From NCBI RefSeq assembly GCF_008244685.1, contig NZ_VTFT01000001.1, forward strand, positions 475,248 to 539,247: 64,000 nt of DNA, in the 5' to 3' direction. Origin of the DNA: Luteimonas viscosa. GTDB lineage: Bacteria; Pseudomonadota; Gammaproteobacteria; Xanthomonadales; Xanthomonadaceae. Within the stretch, counting starts at the first letter, position 1. Every line of letters begins with the position of its first letter. The notes under the pieces are model-generated. The model made no database searches, was not told the origin of the DNA, and worked only from the letters and a program-made list of their open reading frames with translations. This document shows positions 27,568 to 36,612 of this stretch, one piece after another. Made by a program: the position numbers and the translations under genes.

Positions 27568-28878
27568 TCATGCGGGCGAGGCAGGGGCACGCCGCGCGCG
27601 CCCTGCAAGCCACATCAGCAGGGCGCCGACGGCCATCGCGATCCCCACGTTGCGCAGCTCTCCGACACCCGCGTGCAGCACCAGCCACGCGATCACCAGC
27701 ATGGCGACGCCCGCCACCCACGTCCCGGCCGGCACCGTGAAGGCCGCGGCTGCCACACCCGCGCCTTCGCGCCGCCGCAGCACCGGCACCGCCAGGCAGG
27801 TGGCGGCGTACGCCAGCAGCCGCGTGATCGTGCTCAGCGCCACCGCGGTGAGGAACGAGCCGGACAAGGTCAGCACCAGCATGCACGCGGCGGTCAGCCC
27901 GATCGCAAGGTACGGCGTGCGGTAGCGCGCATGCGTGCGCGCGAACGCGGCCGGCAACTGGCCCTGCTCGGCCATCGCGTAGAGGATGCGCGGCGCGGCC
28001 AGCACCAGCCCGTTCAACGTACCGGAGATCGACACCACCGCGCCCAGCACGATCACGCTCGCACCCAGGCTCCCGGCGAAACTGCCGGCGGCATCGGCCA
28101 GCGGCGTGGTCGAATCCGCGAGACCGGGCAGCGTGCCGATCGCCACGGCCTGGATCAGCAGGTACAGCGGCACGATCACCGCCATCGACGCCAGGATCGC
28201 GAATGGCAGGGTACGCCGCGGCTCCCGCACCTCGCCGGCAGGCACGGTCGCGGTCTCGAAACCGGTGAACGCGAACACCAGCAGCAGGATCGCGGCGGTG
28301 AACTCCATCGGTGCCGGGGTCGAGGCCGGCACGTAGCGCGCCGGCTCGACGAAGAACAGGCCGATCGCGACGAACAGCACCAGCGGCACCAGCTTGCCGA
28401 CGGTGAACACGTTGGCGACGATCGCCGCGGTGCGCACGCCGCGGATGTTCACCGCCGCGATCACCACGGTCGCCAGCGTGGCGACCGCGATGCGTCCGCC
28501 TCCCGAGGCCAGCGCCGGCCAGGGATGCGCGAGATAGTCGATCAGCAGGTTGCACAGCGCGGCGAACGCAGTGACCCGCGTCAACCACACCAGCCAGCCG
28601 ACCTGGAAGCCCACGAACGGACCGAACGCGGTGCGCGCGTACAGGTAAGGGCCACCGGTGTCCTCGAAACGGCTGCCGACCTCGGCGAAGCACAGCACCA
28701 CCAGCAGCACCAGCAGCGCGCAGGCGACATAGGCCAGCAGCGCGTACGGGCCCAGCAGTTCGTGCACGCGCGAGGGCAGGCCGAAGATGCCGGCACCGAT
28801 CACGGAGTTGATGAACAGCGCGACCATGCTGCCCCGACCGATGCCTCGGACGAGGCCGCCCCGCGCCATGGACGCCAT
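27568..28878 (-). CDS. APC-family amino acid permease
   Basis: A 436-residue inner-membrane transporter with about 12 hydrophobic segments. The opening SMVALFINSVIGAGIFGLPS matches the GxG substrate-binding unwound helix 1 of APC proteins, and FAFTGFETATVPAGEVREPR is the conserved helix 6 region. Substrate unknown. An alternative ATG lies at 28869. The gene begins 3 bases after the DUF6164 stop codon, so co-transcription is almost certain. Confidence 0.87.
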   Translation of the reverse strand: MASMARGGLVRGIGRGSMVALFINSVIGAGIFGLPSRVHELLGPYALLAYVACALLVLLVVLCFAEVGSRFEDTGGPYLYARTAFGPFVGFQVGWLVWLTRVTAFAALCNLLIDYLAHPWPALASGGGRIAVATLATVVIAAVNIRGVRTAAIVANVFTVGKLVPLVLFVAIGLFFVEPARYVPASTPAPMEFTAAILLLVFAFTGFETATVPAGEVREPRRTLPFAILASMAVIVPLYLLIQAVAIGTLPGLADSTTPLADAAGSFAGSLGASVIVLGAVVSISGTLNGLVLAAPRILYAMAEQGQLPAAFARTHARYRTPYLAIGLTAACMLVLTLSGSFLTAVALSTITRLLAYAATCLAVPVLRRREGAGVAAAAFTVPAGTWVAGVAMLVIAWLVLHAGVGELRNVGIAMAVGALLMWLAGRARRAPASPA

Positions 28879-28881
28879 CGA

Positions 28882-29247
28882 TCAGCGCCCGATCAGGTAA
28901 GCGGGCAACGCCATCAGCCCGAGCAGCAGCGCGATCGCGACCACGATCACCAGCACGCGCAGCGGTTGCGCACGCACGAGGTCGGCGAATGTTTCGGCGG
29001 TGCCCTCGCGTCTTGCCTGGGCGTGCTCCGCGCGCACCCGCACCACGCGCTCGCGCTGATAGTCGGCCATCCGCCGCTTCGCCTCGGGCACATCGTCGTC
29101 GTTGCGGACCCAGATACCGCCAGCGGAGATCCCGAGCGGGCCGGGGCGGGTCTCGTAGAAGTCGATCCGCGCGGCCGCGAGCAAGGCGCGGACGTCGTCG
29201 GCCTCGTCATCGGGCACGTGGCGCAGGTTGAGCAGCAGTTTCGCCAT
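28882..29247 (-). CDS. DUF6164-family membrane-anchored protein
   Basis: A 121-residue protein. The N-terminal domain (MAKLLLNLRHVPDDEADDVR, ...FYETRPGPLGISAGGIWVRN) matches the DUF6164 pattern common in Xanthomonadaceae. One C-terminal transmembrane segment (LRVLVIVVAIALLLGLMALP) follows. Function unknown. The ATG at 29247 fits the domain start. It lies directly upstream of the APC permease. Confidence 0.78.
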   Translation of the reverse strand: MAKLLLNLRHVPDDEADDVRALLAAARIDFYETRPGPLGISAGGIWVRNDDDVPEAKRRMADYQRERVVRVRAEHAQARREGTAETFADLVRAQPLRVLVIVVAIALLLGLMALPAYLIGR

Positions 29248-29373
29248 GGGCCGGATCATAGCCCGATCATGGGTCCGGACCACGCCAGCCGGTCGACGCA
29301 CCGCACGATGCACGCGAGGCACCCGGGCCAGCGACGACCGCAGGCCCCGCCTGCGGCGGGACGCAGGCGCCGT

Positions 29374-29985
29374 TCAACGCTTGCTGGTGATCGCCCGGCG
29401 CAGGTTGGCGCGGGCGGGGGCGTCCAGGCGTTCGTGGAAGAACTCGCTGAGGTAGATCCGCGGCCTGGCCAGCAGCGACTTGAGGAAGCGGCGCCGGTTG
29501 ATCCGGAACAGCCAGTCGGGGACGTGGCCGCGGTATTCGGCGGCGATGGCGCGGTCGTAGGCGTCGAACACGTCCGGCCCGGCGCCGAGGATCGCCATGT
29601 CGCAATCGAGGAAATGGCAGGTATCGGCCGCGACCGCGGTCTTGCCGAAATCGTGCGGACCGAACTGGCCGTGACGCGCGGTGAGTTCGATCAGTTCGGC
29701 CACGCGTCCGGATTCGATGCCCGCATCCGGCAGCCAGCGCGCGATCTCGTCGACCGCGAACCGTGCCGAGCGCGCCTCGTTGTCGCGGCGACCGGCCTCG
29801 TACACCGCGTCGTGGTACAGCACCGCCAGCCGCACCTCGTCGGGCTGTACCCAGCCCGGACCAGTTGCGACGGCATCATAGTGGCGCAGCACTTCGCGCA
29901 CATGTCCGAAATCGTGGTAGGCGCGCGGTGGATCCGCGTACGCGGCTTCGAGCGCCTCGAGCTGTCCCGGCGGCAGCGTGACCAC
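29374..29985 (-). CDS. HD-superfamily predicted metal-dependent phosphohydrolase (COG4339)
   Basis: About 203 residues. Metal-binding HD features are visible: RAYHDFGHVREVL, VLYHDAVYEAGRRDNEARSA and FLDCDMAILGA, typical of the COG4339 group. Substrate unknown; nucleotides are common for HD proteins. No ATG suits the domain start. The GTG at 29985 is used because it lies 10 bases from the stop codon of the upstream transporter gene on the same strand. Confidence 0.78.
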   Translation of the reverse strand: MVTLPPGQLEALEAAYADPPRAYHDFGHVREVLRHYDAVATGPGWVQPDEVRLAVLYHDAVYEAGRRDNEARSARFAVDEIARWLPDAGIESGRVAELIELTARHGQFGPHDFGKTAVAADTCHFLDCDMAILGAGPDVFDAYDRAIAAEYRGHVPDWLFRINRRRFLKSLLARPRIYLSEFFHERLDAPARANLRRAITSKR

Positions 29986-29993
29986 GTGCGCCG

Positions 29994-30455
29994 TCAGCCC
30001 GGTTGCCAGGGACGCACCACCAGCGCCGCGCCCACGATCACCAGCAGCGCGCCGAGCACGCGCACGAAATCCGCCGGCCGCGCCGTTCCGAGCACGCCGA
30101 AATGGTCGAGCACCAGCGAGGACACCACCTGGCCGAGCACGACCAGGCAGATCATCGCACCCGCGCCGAGCGTCGGCACCAGCCAGGTGGCCGCGAACAC
30201 GAACACCGCGCCGATCGCGCCCCCGACCCAGATCCACGCCGGCAGCGCGCCCACCGGCACGGCCGGGAGGAACGGCGTGCGCGTGACGAGGAGCACCAGT
30301 CCCAACAGGCAGGTGCCCACCAGGAACGAGACGAACGAGGCATACAGCGCGCCCTGCGTGAGCGCGCCCAGGCGTGCGTTCACCAGCGCCTGCAGCGGCA
30401 GCAGCGCGCCGATCACGACCGCCGCCACGATGCCCAGCAATGCCCAGCCCTTCAT
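29994..30455 (-). CDS. DMT-superfamily YdcZ/DUF606 transporter
   Basis: A 153-residue inner-membrane protein with five hydrophobic segments, matching the DUF606/YdcZ half-size transporters (opening MKGWALLGIVAAVVIGALLP; LGQVVSSLVLDHFG is the family signature region). Substrate unknown. It begins a minus-strand run with the HD-protein gene directly downstream, suggesting an operon. Confidence 0.85.
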   Translation of the reverse strand: MKGWALLGIVAAVVIGALLPLQALVNARLGALTQGALYASFVSFLVGTCLLGLVLLVTRTPFLPAVPVGALPAWIWVGGAIGAVFVFAATWLVPTLGAGAMICLVVLGQVVSSLVLDHFGVLGTARPADFVRVLGALLVIVGAALVVRPWQPG

Positions 30456-30566
30456 GCCCGTTTTGCTCCGGAGATCGTTCGTCGGATGTCGGCCAGTCTA
30501 GTGGGTCGGGCGTGGAAAGGCCGCATCCATGGCAGTGCGTGCTTGGAAAACACGATCACCGTTCAC

Positions 30567-30587
30567 CGGGTGCGCTTCGCTTACCCG
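30567..30587. repeat. REP-like palindrome
   Basis: A short GC-rich hairpin (CGGGTGCGCTTCGCTTACCCG) followed by GGGCTACC lies in the 219-base gap between the YdcZ-type and MHS transporter genes. This type of sequence recurs in many proteobacterial genomes. The rest of the gap shows nothing else. Confidence 0.45.
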
Positions 30588-30674
30588 GGCTACCCGGTTG
30601 CACCCGCCGCCGCAGAGCGCGCTATCCGCTGGCCGTGCGGTTCCCGATCGACACGCCCACCGCGACGCATCGCA

Positions 30675-31973
30675 CTACCTGTCCGACGGCTGCCGACGCA
30701 GCGTGAGCAGCGCCAGCAGCGTGAGTCCCCCCATCGCCGACAGGTACCAGCCCACCGACGCCAGCCCGAAGCGTTCGCCGAGCATGGTCGCGATGTACGG
30801 CGCCGGCGAGGCACCGAGGATGCCGGCCAGGTTGAATGCCAGCGAGGCGCCGGTGTAACGCACCGCGGTGGGGAACATCTCGGCCAGGATCGTCCCACAG
30901 GGTCCGTAGGTCAGGCCCATCGCGCCCAGTCCCAGCCCGAGGAAGGCCAGCACGCCCCAGTCGCTGCCCGATTCGAGCAGCGGCGCGAACGCGAAGCCGA
31001 ACGCGATGATCAATATCGTCGCGGCGATCATCGCGTGGCGCCGGCCGAAGCGGTCCGCATACAGCGCCGCCAGCGGAATGGTGACGGCGAAGAACAGCAC
31101 GCCCAGCATCTGCAACAGAAGGAAATGCTCGCGCGAATAACCCAGCTTCGAGGTGCCCCAGCTCAGCGCGAACACCGTCATCAGGTAGAACAGCACGAAG
31201 GTCGCCACCAGCGCCAGGGTGCCGGCGACCAGCCGCCCGGGGAAGTCGCGCACGACCGTGACCATCGGCAGCCGGACCCGCTCGTCCCGGTCGAGCGCCT
31301 GCTGGAAAGCCGGCGTCTCGGTGATCCGCAGCCGCACCCACAGCCCGACCAGCACCAGCACCGCACTGGTCAGGAACGGAATGCGCCAGCCCCAGGCAAG
31401 GAACGCCTCGTCGCTCATGTAGTGCGTGAGCGCCAGGAACACGCCGGTCGACAGCAGGAAGCCGATCGGCGCGCCGAGCTGCGGGAACATGCCGTACCAC
31501 GCGCGCTTGCCCGGCGGCGCGTTCTCGGTCGCCAGCAGTACCGCCCCGCCCCACTCGCCGCCCAGTCCCACGCCCTGCCCGAGCCGGCACAGCGCCAGCA
31601 GCAGCGGTGCGGCGACGCCGACCTGGGCGTAGGTCGGCAGCAGGCCGATCAACACCGTGGAGATGCCCATCGTCAGCAGCGCAGCGACCAGGGTCGCCTT
31701 GCGACCGATACGGTCGCCGAAATGGCCGAACAGGGCCGACCCGAACGGCCTTGCGATGAACGCCAGGGCGAAGGTGGCGAACGACTGCAGCGTCGCCGCG
31801 GCCGGATCTCCGGGCGGGAAGAACAGGTGCGGAAACACCAGCACCGCCGCGGTGGCGTAGATGTAGAAATCGAAGAACTCGATCGTGGTGCCGATCAGGC
31901 TGGCGAACAGGACCCGGCGCTTGTCCGCGCGCGCGCCGGGAGCTGCGGCGCTCGCCGCCGCGGCCACGCTCAT
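30675..31973 (-). CDS. MFS transporter, metabolite:H+ symporter (MHS) family
   Basis: This 432-residue transporter has 12 hydrophobic segments. GTTIEFFDFYIYATAAVL and RPFGSALFGHFGDRIGRKAT are signatures of the MHS group (ProP, KgtP, ShiA). LALCRLGQGVGLGGEWGGAV is the conserved fifth helix region. Substrate could be a dicarboxylate, shikimate or an osmolyte. It lies 34 bases after the S9 peptidase gene on the same strand. Confidence 0.9.
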   Translation of the reverse strand: MSVAAAASAAAPGARADKRRVLFASLIGTTIEFFDFYIYATAAVLVFPHLFFPPGDPAAATLQSFATFALAFIARPFGSALFGHFGDRIGRKATLVAALLTMGISTVLIGLLPTYAQVGVAAPLLLALCRLGQGVGLGGEWGGAVLLATENAPPGKRAWYGMFPQLGAPIGFLLSTGVFLALTHYMSDEAFLAWGWRIPFLTSAVLVLVGLWVRLRITETPAFQQALDRDERVRLPMVTVVRDFPGRLVAGTLALVATFVLFYLMTVFALSWGTSKLGYSREHFLLLQMLGVLFFAVTIPLAALYADRFGRRHAMIAATILIIAFGFAFAPLLESGSDWGVLAFLGLGLGAMGLTYGPCGTILAEMFPTAVRYTGASLAFNLAGILGASPAPYIATMLGERFGLASVGWYLSAMGGLTLLALLTLRRQPSDR

Positions 31974-32007
31974 CGGGCGGCGTCCCCGCCAGCTGCGATG
32001 CGCGCCC

Positions 32008-34056
32008 TCACTTCCCGCCCGCCGCTTCCGGCAATGCGTACTCGACCTCGTACGGCGGCGGCTCGCCGCCCGGGCCCTTGAGGTAGTGGTCCATCCACCG
32101 CATCAGCCGCAGCGAATAGTCGTAGCGCGAAGCGGCCCGCGCATTGCCGTGACCCTCGCCCGGGTACAGCACCAGCCGCACCGGCGCCTGCCCGGCCAGC
32201 TTGAGATGGCGATAGAACATGTAGGACTGCATCACCGGCACCCGCGGATCGGCCTCGCCATGCAGGATCAGGGTCGGGGTCTTCGACTGCCGCGCGTAGG
32301 TGACCGGACTGGTCTTGCGGAACAGTTCCGGATCTTCCCAGGGCCAGGTGCCCATGTGCACCAGGTGCTGTTCCCAGGGGATGTCGCCGGTGGTGACCAG
32401 GCTGGCCTGGTCGGAGATGCCGACGAACATCACCGAGGCCGCGAAGCGCTCGCTGTAGTAGGTCGCGCCCCACGCGCTGGCATAGCCGCCGTAGGAACCG
32501 CCGGTGATGCCGACCCTGTCCCTGTCCACCAGGCCGAGCCCGACGAGATGGTCCACTCCGTCGACCACGTCGTCGAACTCCTCCATGCCGGGGCGACCGA
32601 AGCCCTTCTTCGAGAACTCGACGCCGCGCCCGGTGCTGCTGCGATAGTTGGGCAGGAACAACGCGTAGCCCCGCGCGGCGGCGTGCTGCAACGGCTGGGA
32701 ATAGGCCGTCAACCAGCCGTTGACGTAGTGCGATTCCGGGCCACCATGCACCACCACGATCAGCGGCACGCGCGCATCGTCACGGCGTTCCAGCGGATGC
32801 ACCAGCAGCCCCTCGATCTCGAGGCCGTCGCGCGCCCGGTAGCGGATCACTTCCTGACGCGCGAGGCGAACGTCCTCCAGCCAGGGATTGCTGTCGGTCA
32901 GTTTCCGCGGAGCGGCCGTGCCCGCAGGCAGCAGGAACGCCTCGGACGGATGCTGCGGCGTGCTGCCGACCAGGGCGATGTCTCCCCCGTTCGATCGATT
33001 GAATCCGGACCACACCGGCCCCTCTGCCGCCAGCAGGGTGCGTTGAACACCACCATCGACGCCGACCTCGCCCAGCCGCGCCTGCACGCCTTCCCAGCTG
33101 ATGAACTGCACGGTGCCCGCGTCGCGCCACTCCACGTCCACCACGTGGCCCGGGAGGTCCGGCAAAAGGTCGCGCCAGGCGCCGCCGTCGCGGCCGACCA
33201 CGAACAGCCGCCCCTGCTGCGCGTCGTGCTCGTCCTGCGCCGAGATGAAGGCCAGGTTCGCGCCGTCCGGGCTCCACGACAGGCCGCCGATCTTGCCGGG
33301 ATTCTCCACCCGGCCCAACTCCCTGCCCTCCGGGGTAACGATGCGCAGGCGGGTGAAGACCAGCGTGTCGTCGGTCAACTGCCGGGGCGCGACCAGCAGC
33401 GCCAGCCGGTCGCCGGCGGGACTCCATCGCACGGCCTGCACGCTGCCCTCGAGCTCGAGCAGGCGCGGTTCCGGCGCATCCTCGCCGATCCCGGCGATCC
33501 ACACCTGTACCGGACGCCAGTCTTCCTCATGGACTTTCTGGCTGAAGCCCTTCTTCTTCAGCGCCTTGAGCTCATCGCTCTCCGGCTCGGTGGCCAGCAA
33601 CGCAACGCGGCGACCGTCCGGCGACAGGCTGAAGGCGGTGATGTCGGACTCGAGCTTCGCGATCGCGACCGATTCGCCGCCGTCCACCGGGATGCGGTAC
33701 AGCGTGCGGGTGTCGTCGCCCTGGCGCTTGGCGAGGTAGGCCAGCGCACGTCCGTCCGGCAGCCAGTCCACGCCGGTCACGTTCACCTTGCCGGTGACGA
33801 AGCCACGGCTCGTACCCTCGCGCGAGGCGACGTGCAGCTCGGCCCAGGCCGGACCGTCGTCGCCTTTACCTATTTCGCGCGGTACCGACAGCACGTAGGC
33901 CACGTGACGGCCATCCGGGCCGATGGCGGCCCGGGTGACCGTCCGCGTCTTCGCGATCTGCTCCAGCGTCATGCCGCCATCGGCGGCCACGGCTGGCGAT
34001 CCCAGCCCGAGCAACAGCAACGACAGGCCGACGGCCCACAAGATCGGATCGCGCAT
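32008..34056 (-). CDS. Secreted S9-family prolyl oligopeptidase-like serine peptidase
   Basis: This 682-residue exported peptidase has a signal peptide (MRDPILWAVGLSLLLLGLG). A beta-propeller region with WSPxGxxLA repeats spans about 30-400. The alpha/beta-hydrolase domain has the nucleophile in GITGGSYGGYASAWG, Asp in LHGEADPRVPV and His in GEGHGNARA. This is the acylaminoacyl-peptidase/DPP-like group. The ATG at 34056 has a GGGGAG site in front; an ATG at 34077 has none. It follows the spermidine-synthase-like gene by 75 bases. Confidence 0.9.
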   Translation of the reverse strand: MRDPILWAVGLSLLLLGLGSPAVAADGGMTLEQIAKTRTVTRAAIGPDGRHVAYVLSVPREIGKGDDGPAWAELHVASREGTSRGFVTGKVNVTGVDWLPDGRALAYLAKRQGDDTRTLYRIPVDGGESVAIAKLESDITAFSLSPDGRRVALLATEPESDELKALKKKGFSQKVHEEDWRPVQVWIAGIGEDAPEPRLLELEGSVQAVRWSPAGDRLALLVAPRQLTDDTLVFTRLRIVTPEGRELGRVENPGKIGGLSWSPDGANLAFISAQDEHDAQQGRLFVVGRDGGAWRDLLPDLPGHVVDVEWRDAGTVQFISWEGVQARLGEVGVDGGVQRTLLAAEGPVWSGFNRSNGGDIALVGSTPQHPSEAFLLPAGTAAPRKLTDSNPWLEDVRLARQEVIRYRARDGLEIEGLLVHPLERRDDARVPLIVVVHGGPESHYVNGWLTAYSQPLQHAAARGYALFLPNYRSSTGRGVEFSKKGFGRPGMEEFDDVVDGVDHLVGLGLVDRDRVGITGGSYGGYASAWGATYYSERFAASVMFVGISDQASLVTTGDIPWEQHLVHMGTWPWEDPELFRKTSPVTYARQSKTPTLILHGEADPRVPVMQSYMFYRHLKLAGQAPVRLVLYPGEGHGNARAASRYDYSLRLMRWMDHYLKGPGGEPPPYEVEYALPEAAGGK

Positions 34057-34131
34057 CCAGGCTCCCCATGCAGTCATGATCCGGAAACTTTCGCCCGCAC
34101 AAGCCGCGATGGCAAGCGCGGGCCGTCGGGC

Positions 34132-34935
34132 TCAACGCTCGTGCCAGGCGCGCGCGACCCGGGAAAAGACTTCCGCCAGTTCGCGCGCCACGCGGCGCGG
34201 CAGCTTCGCCACGATCGCCGGCAGGTCGATGCGACCGTCCTGGAAGGGGTCGCCCTTCCACGCGAACGCCACGCGGTTGCTCTGGCGCTTTTCCTCCAGG
34301 ATCCACACCCGGTCGCCACCGAAGCTTCGCCGCAGCCTGTCGACATGGGTGGCGAAATCGGTCGCGTACAGGTTGCCGGCCATGACGCCGCCGGGCACGA
34401 GCGCATCGCGGCAGTCGTCGTAGAAGCGCTGGCTGGACAGGGCCGCGGGAATCCCGCTCTCGTCGTAGCCATCGACCAGCAGGATGTCGAACCGGCCGCG
34501 GCGTTCGCGGACGAACCGCGCACCGTCCGCGAGCAGCACCTGCAGGCGCTCGTCGTCGGGCGGTACCCGGAAGGTGCGGCGCAGGTCGAGCACGTGCGGG
34601 TTGTTCTCGGCCACCTCCACCCGTGCGCCTGGCAGGTGCCGGTGGCAGAACTTGGCCTGCGAACCGCCGCCGAGCCCGATCATTCCGATCAGCGCGGGCT
34701 GCGGCTGCCAGAGCAGGCCGGCCATCATCGTGCGCGTGTAGTCGACCTGCAGGTGGCCGGGACGGAACGTGCGCATCCGGCTCTGCGACACCCCGCCCTC
34801 GAACTGCAGGTCGGTGTGGAACCAGCCGCGCCGGACCACCGGCTTGCGAGGGACCGCATCGCGTGCGTCGCTGGCGGACGCCCGGACCGGGACGGCGGCA
34901 TCTTCCTCGCGCCGTCTGTCGTCTTCTTGCGTCAT
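34132..34935 (-). CDS. Spermidine synthase-like methyltransferase-fold protein
   Basis: A 267-residue Rossmann-fold protein. IGMIGLGGGSQAKFCHRHLPG and VEVAENNPHVLDL match the nucleotide-binding region of the spermidine synthase family, and DILLVDGYDESGIP the usual catalytic-loop area. An N-terminal about 40 residues are acidic and low in structure. True polyamine synthesis is not assured: many members are uncharacterised. A GGGAG site precedes the ATG at 34935. Confidence 0.75.
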   Translation of the reverse strand: MTQEDDRRREEDAAVPVRASASDARDAVPRKPVVRRGWFHTDLQFEGGVSQSRMRTFRPGHLQVDYTRTMMAGLLWQPQPALIGMIGLGGGSQAKFCHRHLPGARVEVAENNPHVLDLRRTFRVPPDDERLQVLLADGARFVRERRGRFDILLVDGYDESGIPAALSSQRFYDDCRDALVPGGVMAGNLYATDFATHVDRLRRSFGGDRVWILEEKRQSNRVAFAWKGDPFQDGRIDLPAIVAKLPRRVARELAEVFSRVARAWHER

Positions 34936-35161
34936 GCTCCCGCCTGGTACCCGACACGCGCGGAAGACTACACCCAGGCGCGCGCCAAACGCCTGCGCAC
35001 GCGGCGCGTTGACGGCGCCCGATGGCGAAACCGGGTCGCGATTCAACTGGAACCGGTTACCCGTCCCGCCGGTGAACCGGGGCCCGCGACCCTCAGAATG
35101 CGTTCATCGTCGCGATCGACACTGGTGATGTTCCGACCAGGGCGTCGGCAGGGGCAGCACC

Positions 35162-36457
35162 ATGAGGCACTTCGATTCTTCCCTCCGCATCTTCGGCGCC
35201 ACGCTGGCGATCGGCATGGCACTGGCCACGGCGCTTCCCGCCGGCGCACAGGACGCACGACGCGATCGCGACGATCCGCGGCAGGCCCGCCAGGAACCGC
35301 GTCGCGCGGACGCCCCCTCGCGACGCGACGACGCCGACCGAATCCGTGCGCAGCGCCCGCAGGCGCAGCAGCGTCCGCCGGCGGCGAATCGCGCAGATCG
35401 CCCGCAGCCGCAGCGCAGGGTCTCCACGCGGCCGCAGGCTCGGGTACGCGAACAGGCCGATCGCCCTCCCACCGGGCTCGTCCCACGTCGTGAACAGCAG
35501 GCACAGCAGCAGGCGCGCGCGCGCATCGAGCAGGCGCGGCACCAGCGCGAAGCTTCCCGCCAACGCGAAGACGCGGCGCGGCGGCAACGGGCGCAGTCGA
35601 CGCAGCGCGAACAGCAGCGCCACAACGAGAACCGCGTGCAGCGGATGCAGGCCGGACCCGAGCGACGCGCTACCGGCGGCGACGCGCGCCGGGTGCAGGC
35701 GCAGCGCGACCAGGCCCGGCGCGACGATGCCCGGGCCCTGCGCGAGCGACAGCAACGCGAACGCCTGCAACAGCCCCGTCGCGAGACCGCTGGCCCGGCG
35801 CAGCGCCAGCGGCGACCCGACAGCCGCGACGCCACCCAGCGCCTCGATCGCGCCCGGCAGGAGGCGCGCATCGAGGCCGATCGCCGGCGCGCCGAACAGT
35901 TCCGGCGCGATCGCGAGCGCCAGCAAGGCATCGCCGGGCAGCGCAGCGCCGAGCGCGCCCGCATGCTGCAGCAACAACGCCGCATGGCCCAGTACCGCTA
36001 CCAGCAGCAGTACCACGCCCGGCTGCACGAACAGCAGCGACGCTGGCGTGCCAGCCGGTACGACTACGGGCGCGACCCGTACTACTCCACGCCGGCCAGC
36101 TACCGTTACACCTACGGGGGTCGCTGGCACCAGACCAACCGCTACGGCGCGGACCTGATGCGCCGGGCCGTCCACTACGGCTACGCCGAAGGCATGCGTG
36201 CGGGTCGCGCCGACCGCGAGGACGGCTGGCGCTACGACGCCCGCGGCAGCTATGGCTACCTCGATGCGAGCTACGGCTACGACGGCCACTACATCGCCCA
36301 TGACCAGTACGCCCACTATTTCCGCCAGGGATTCCGGCACGGCTACGAGGACGGCTACCACGGCCGCAATCGCTACGGCCATCGCGACGAGCGCGGCGAC
36401 TATGGGGTCCTGGCCGCGGTGCTGGGAGCGATCCTCGGGCTGCAATTGCTGAACTGA
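35162..36457 (+). CDS. Secreted Arg/Gln-rich coiled-coil protein with Tyr/Gly-rich C-terminus
   Basis: A 431-residue protein with a clear leader (FGATLAIGMALATALPAGAQ). Residues about 30-285 are overwhelmingly Arg, Gln, Ala, Asp and Glu in short repeats, predicting a long charged helix or disordered basic rod. From about 290 it becomes Tyr- and Gly-rich (YDYGRDPYYSTPASYRYTYG) with repeated YGYxEGxRAG and FRHGYEDGYHG segments resembling glycine-zipper style repeats, then ends in a short hydrophobic tail (LAAVLGAILGLQLLN). No family recognised. Binding to polyanions such as cell-surface polysaccharide or nucleic acid is a plausible guess. Confidence 0.78.
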   Translation: MRHFDSSLRIFGATLAIGMALATALPAGAQDARRDRDDPRQARQEPRRADAPSRRDDADRIRAQRPQAQQRPPAANRADRPQPQRRVSTRPQARVREQADRPPTGLVPRREQQAQQQARARIEQARHQREASRQREDAARRQRAQSTQREQQRHNENRVQRMQAGPERRATGGDARRVQAQRDQARRDDARALRERQQRERLQQPRRETAGPAQRQRRPDSRDATQRLDRARQEARIEADRRRAEQFRRDRERQQGIAGQRSAERARMLQQQRRMAQYRYQQQYHARLHEQQRRWRASRYDYGRDPYYSTPASYRYTYGGRWHQTNRYGADLMRRAVHYGYAEGMRAGRADREDGWRYDARGSYGYLDASYGYDGHYIAHDQYAHYFRQGFRHGYEDGYHGRNRYGHRDERGDYGVLAAVLGAILGLQLLN

Positions 36458-36612
36458 CCGCGCTCCCGTGGGCCTGCGAACACGGCGCCGCGCCGCCCTT
36501 CGCGCTTCGACTCCGTCCGTCGGGAAGCCGAACCTGAACCCGCAGCACGGCAAACGGCACCGGGGGAGAGGCGTAGACTGGCGCCAGCAGTTCGACGTGG
36601 GAGACCCACGAC

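Noticed and set aside
26626-30501. 1291-residue plus-strand ORF over aminopeptidase, permease and other genes
   Set aside because: Five recognisable minus-strand genes occupy the same span; low-complexity Arg/Pro/His composition marks it as a shadow.
31885-35493. 1202-residue plus-strand ORF over the MHS end, S9 peptidase and spermidine-synthase-like gene
   Set aside because: It is antisense to two well-supported proteins and has no domain-like sequence.
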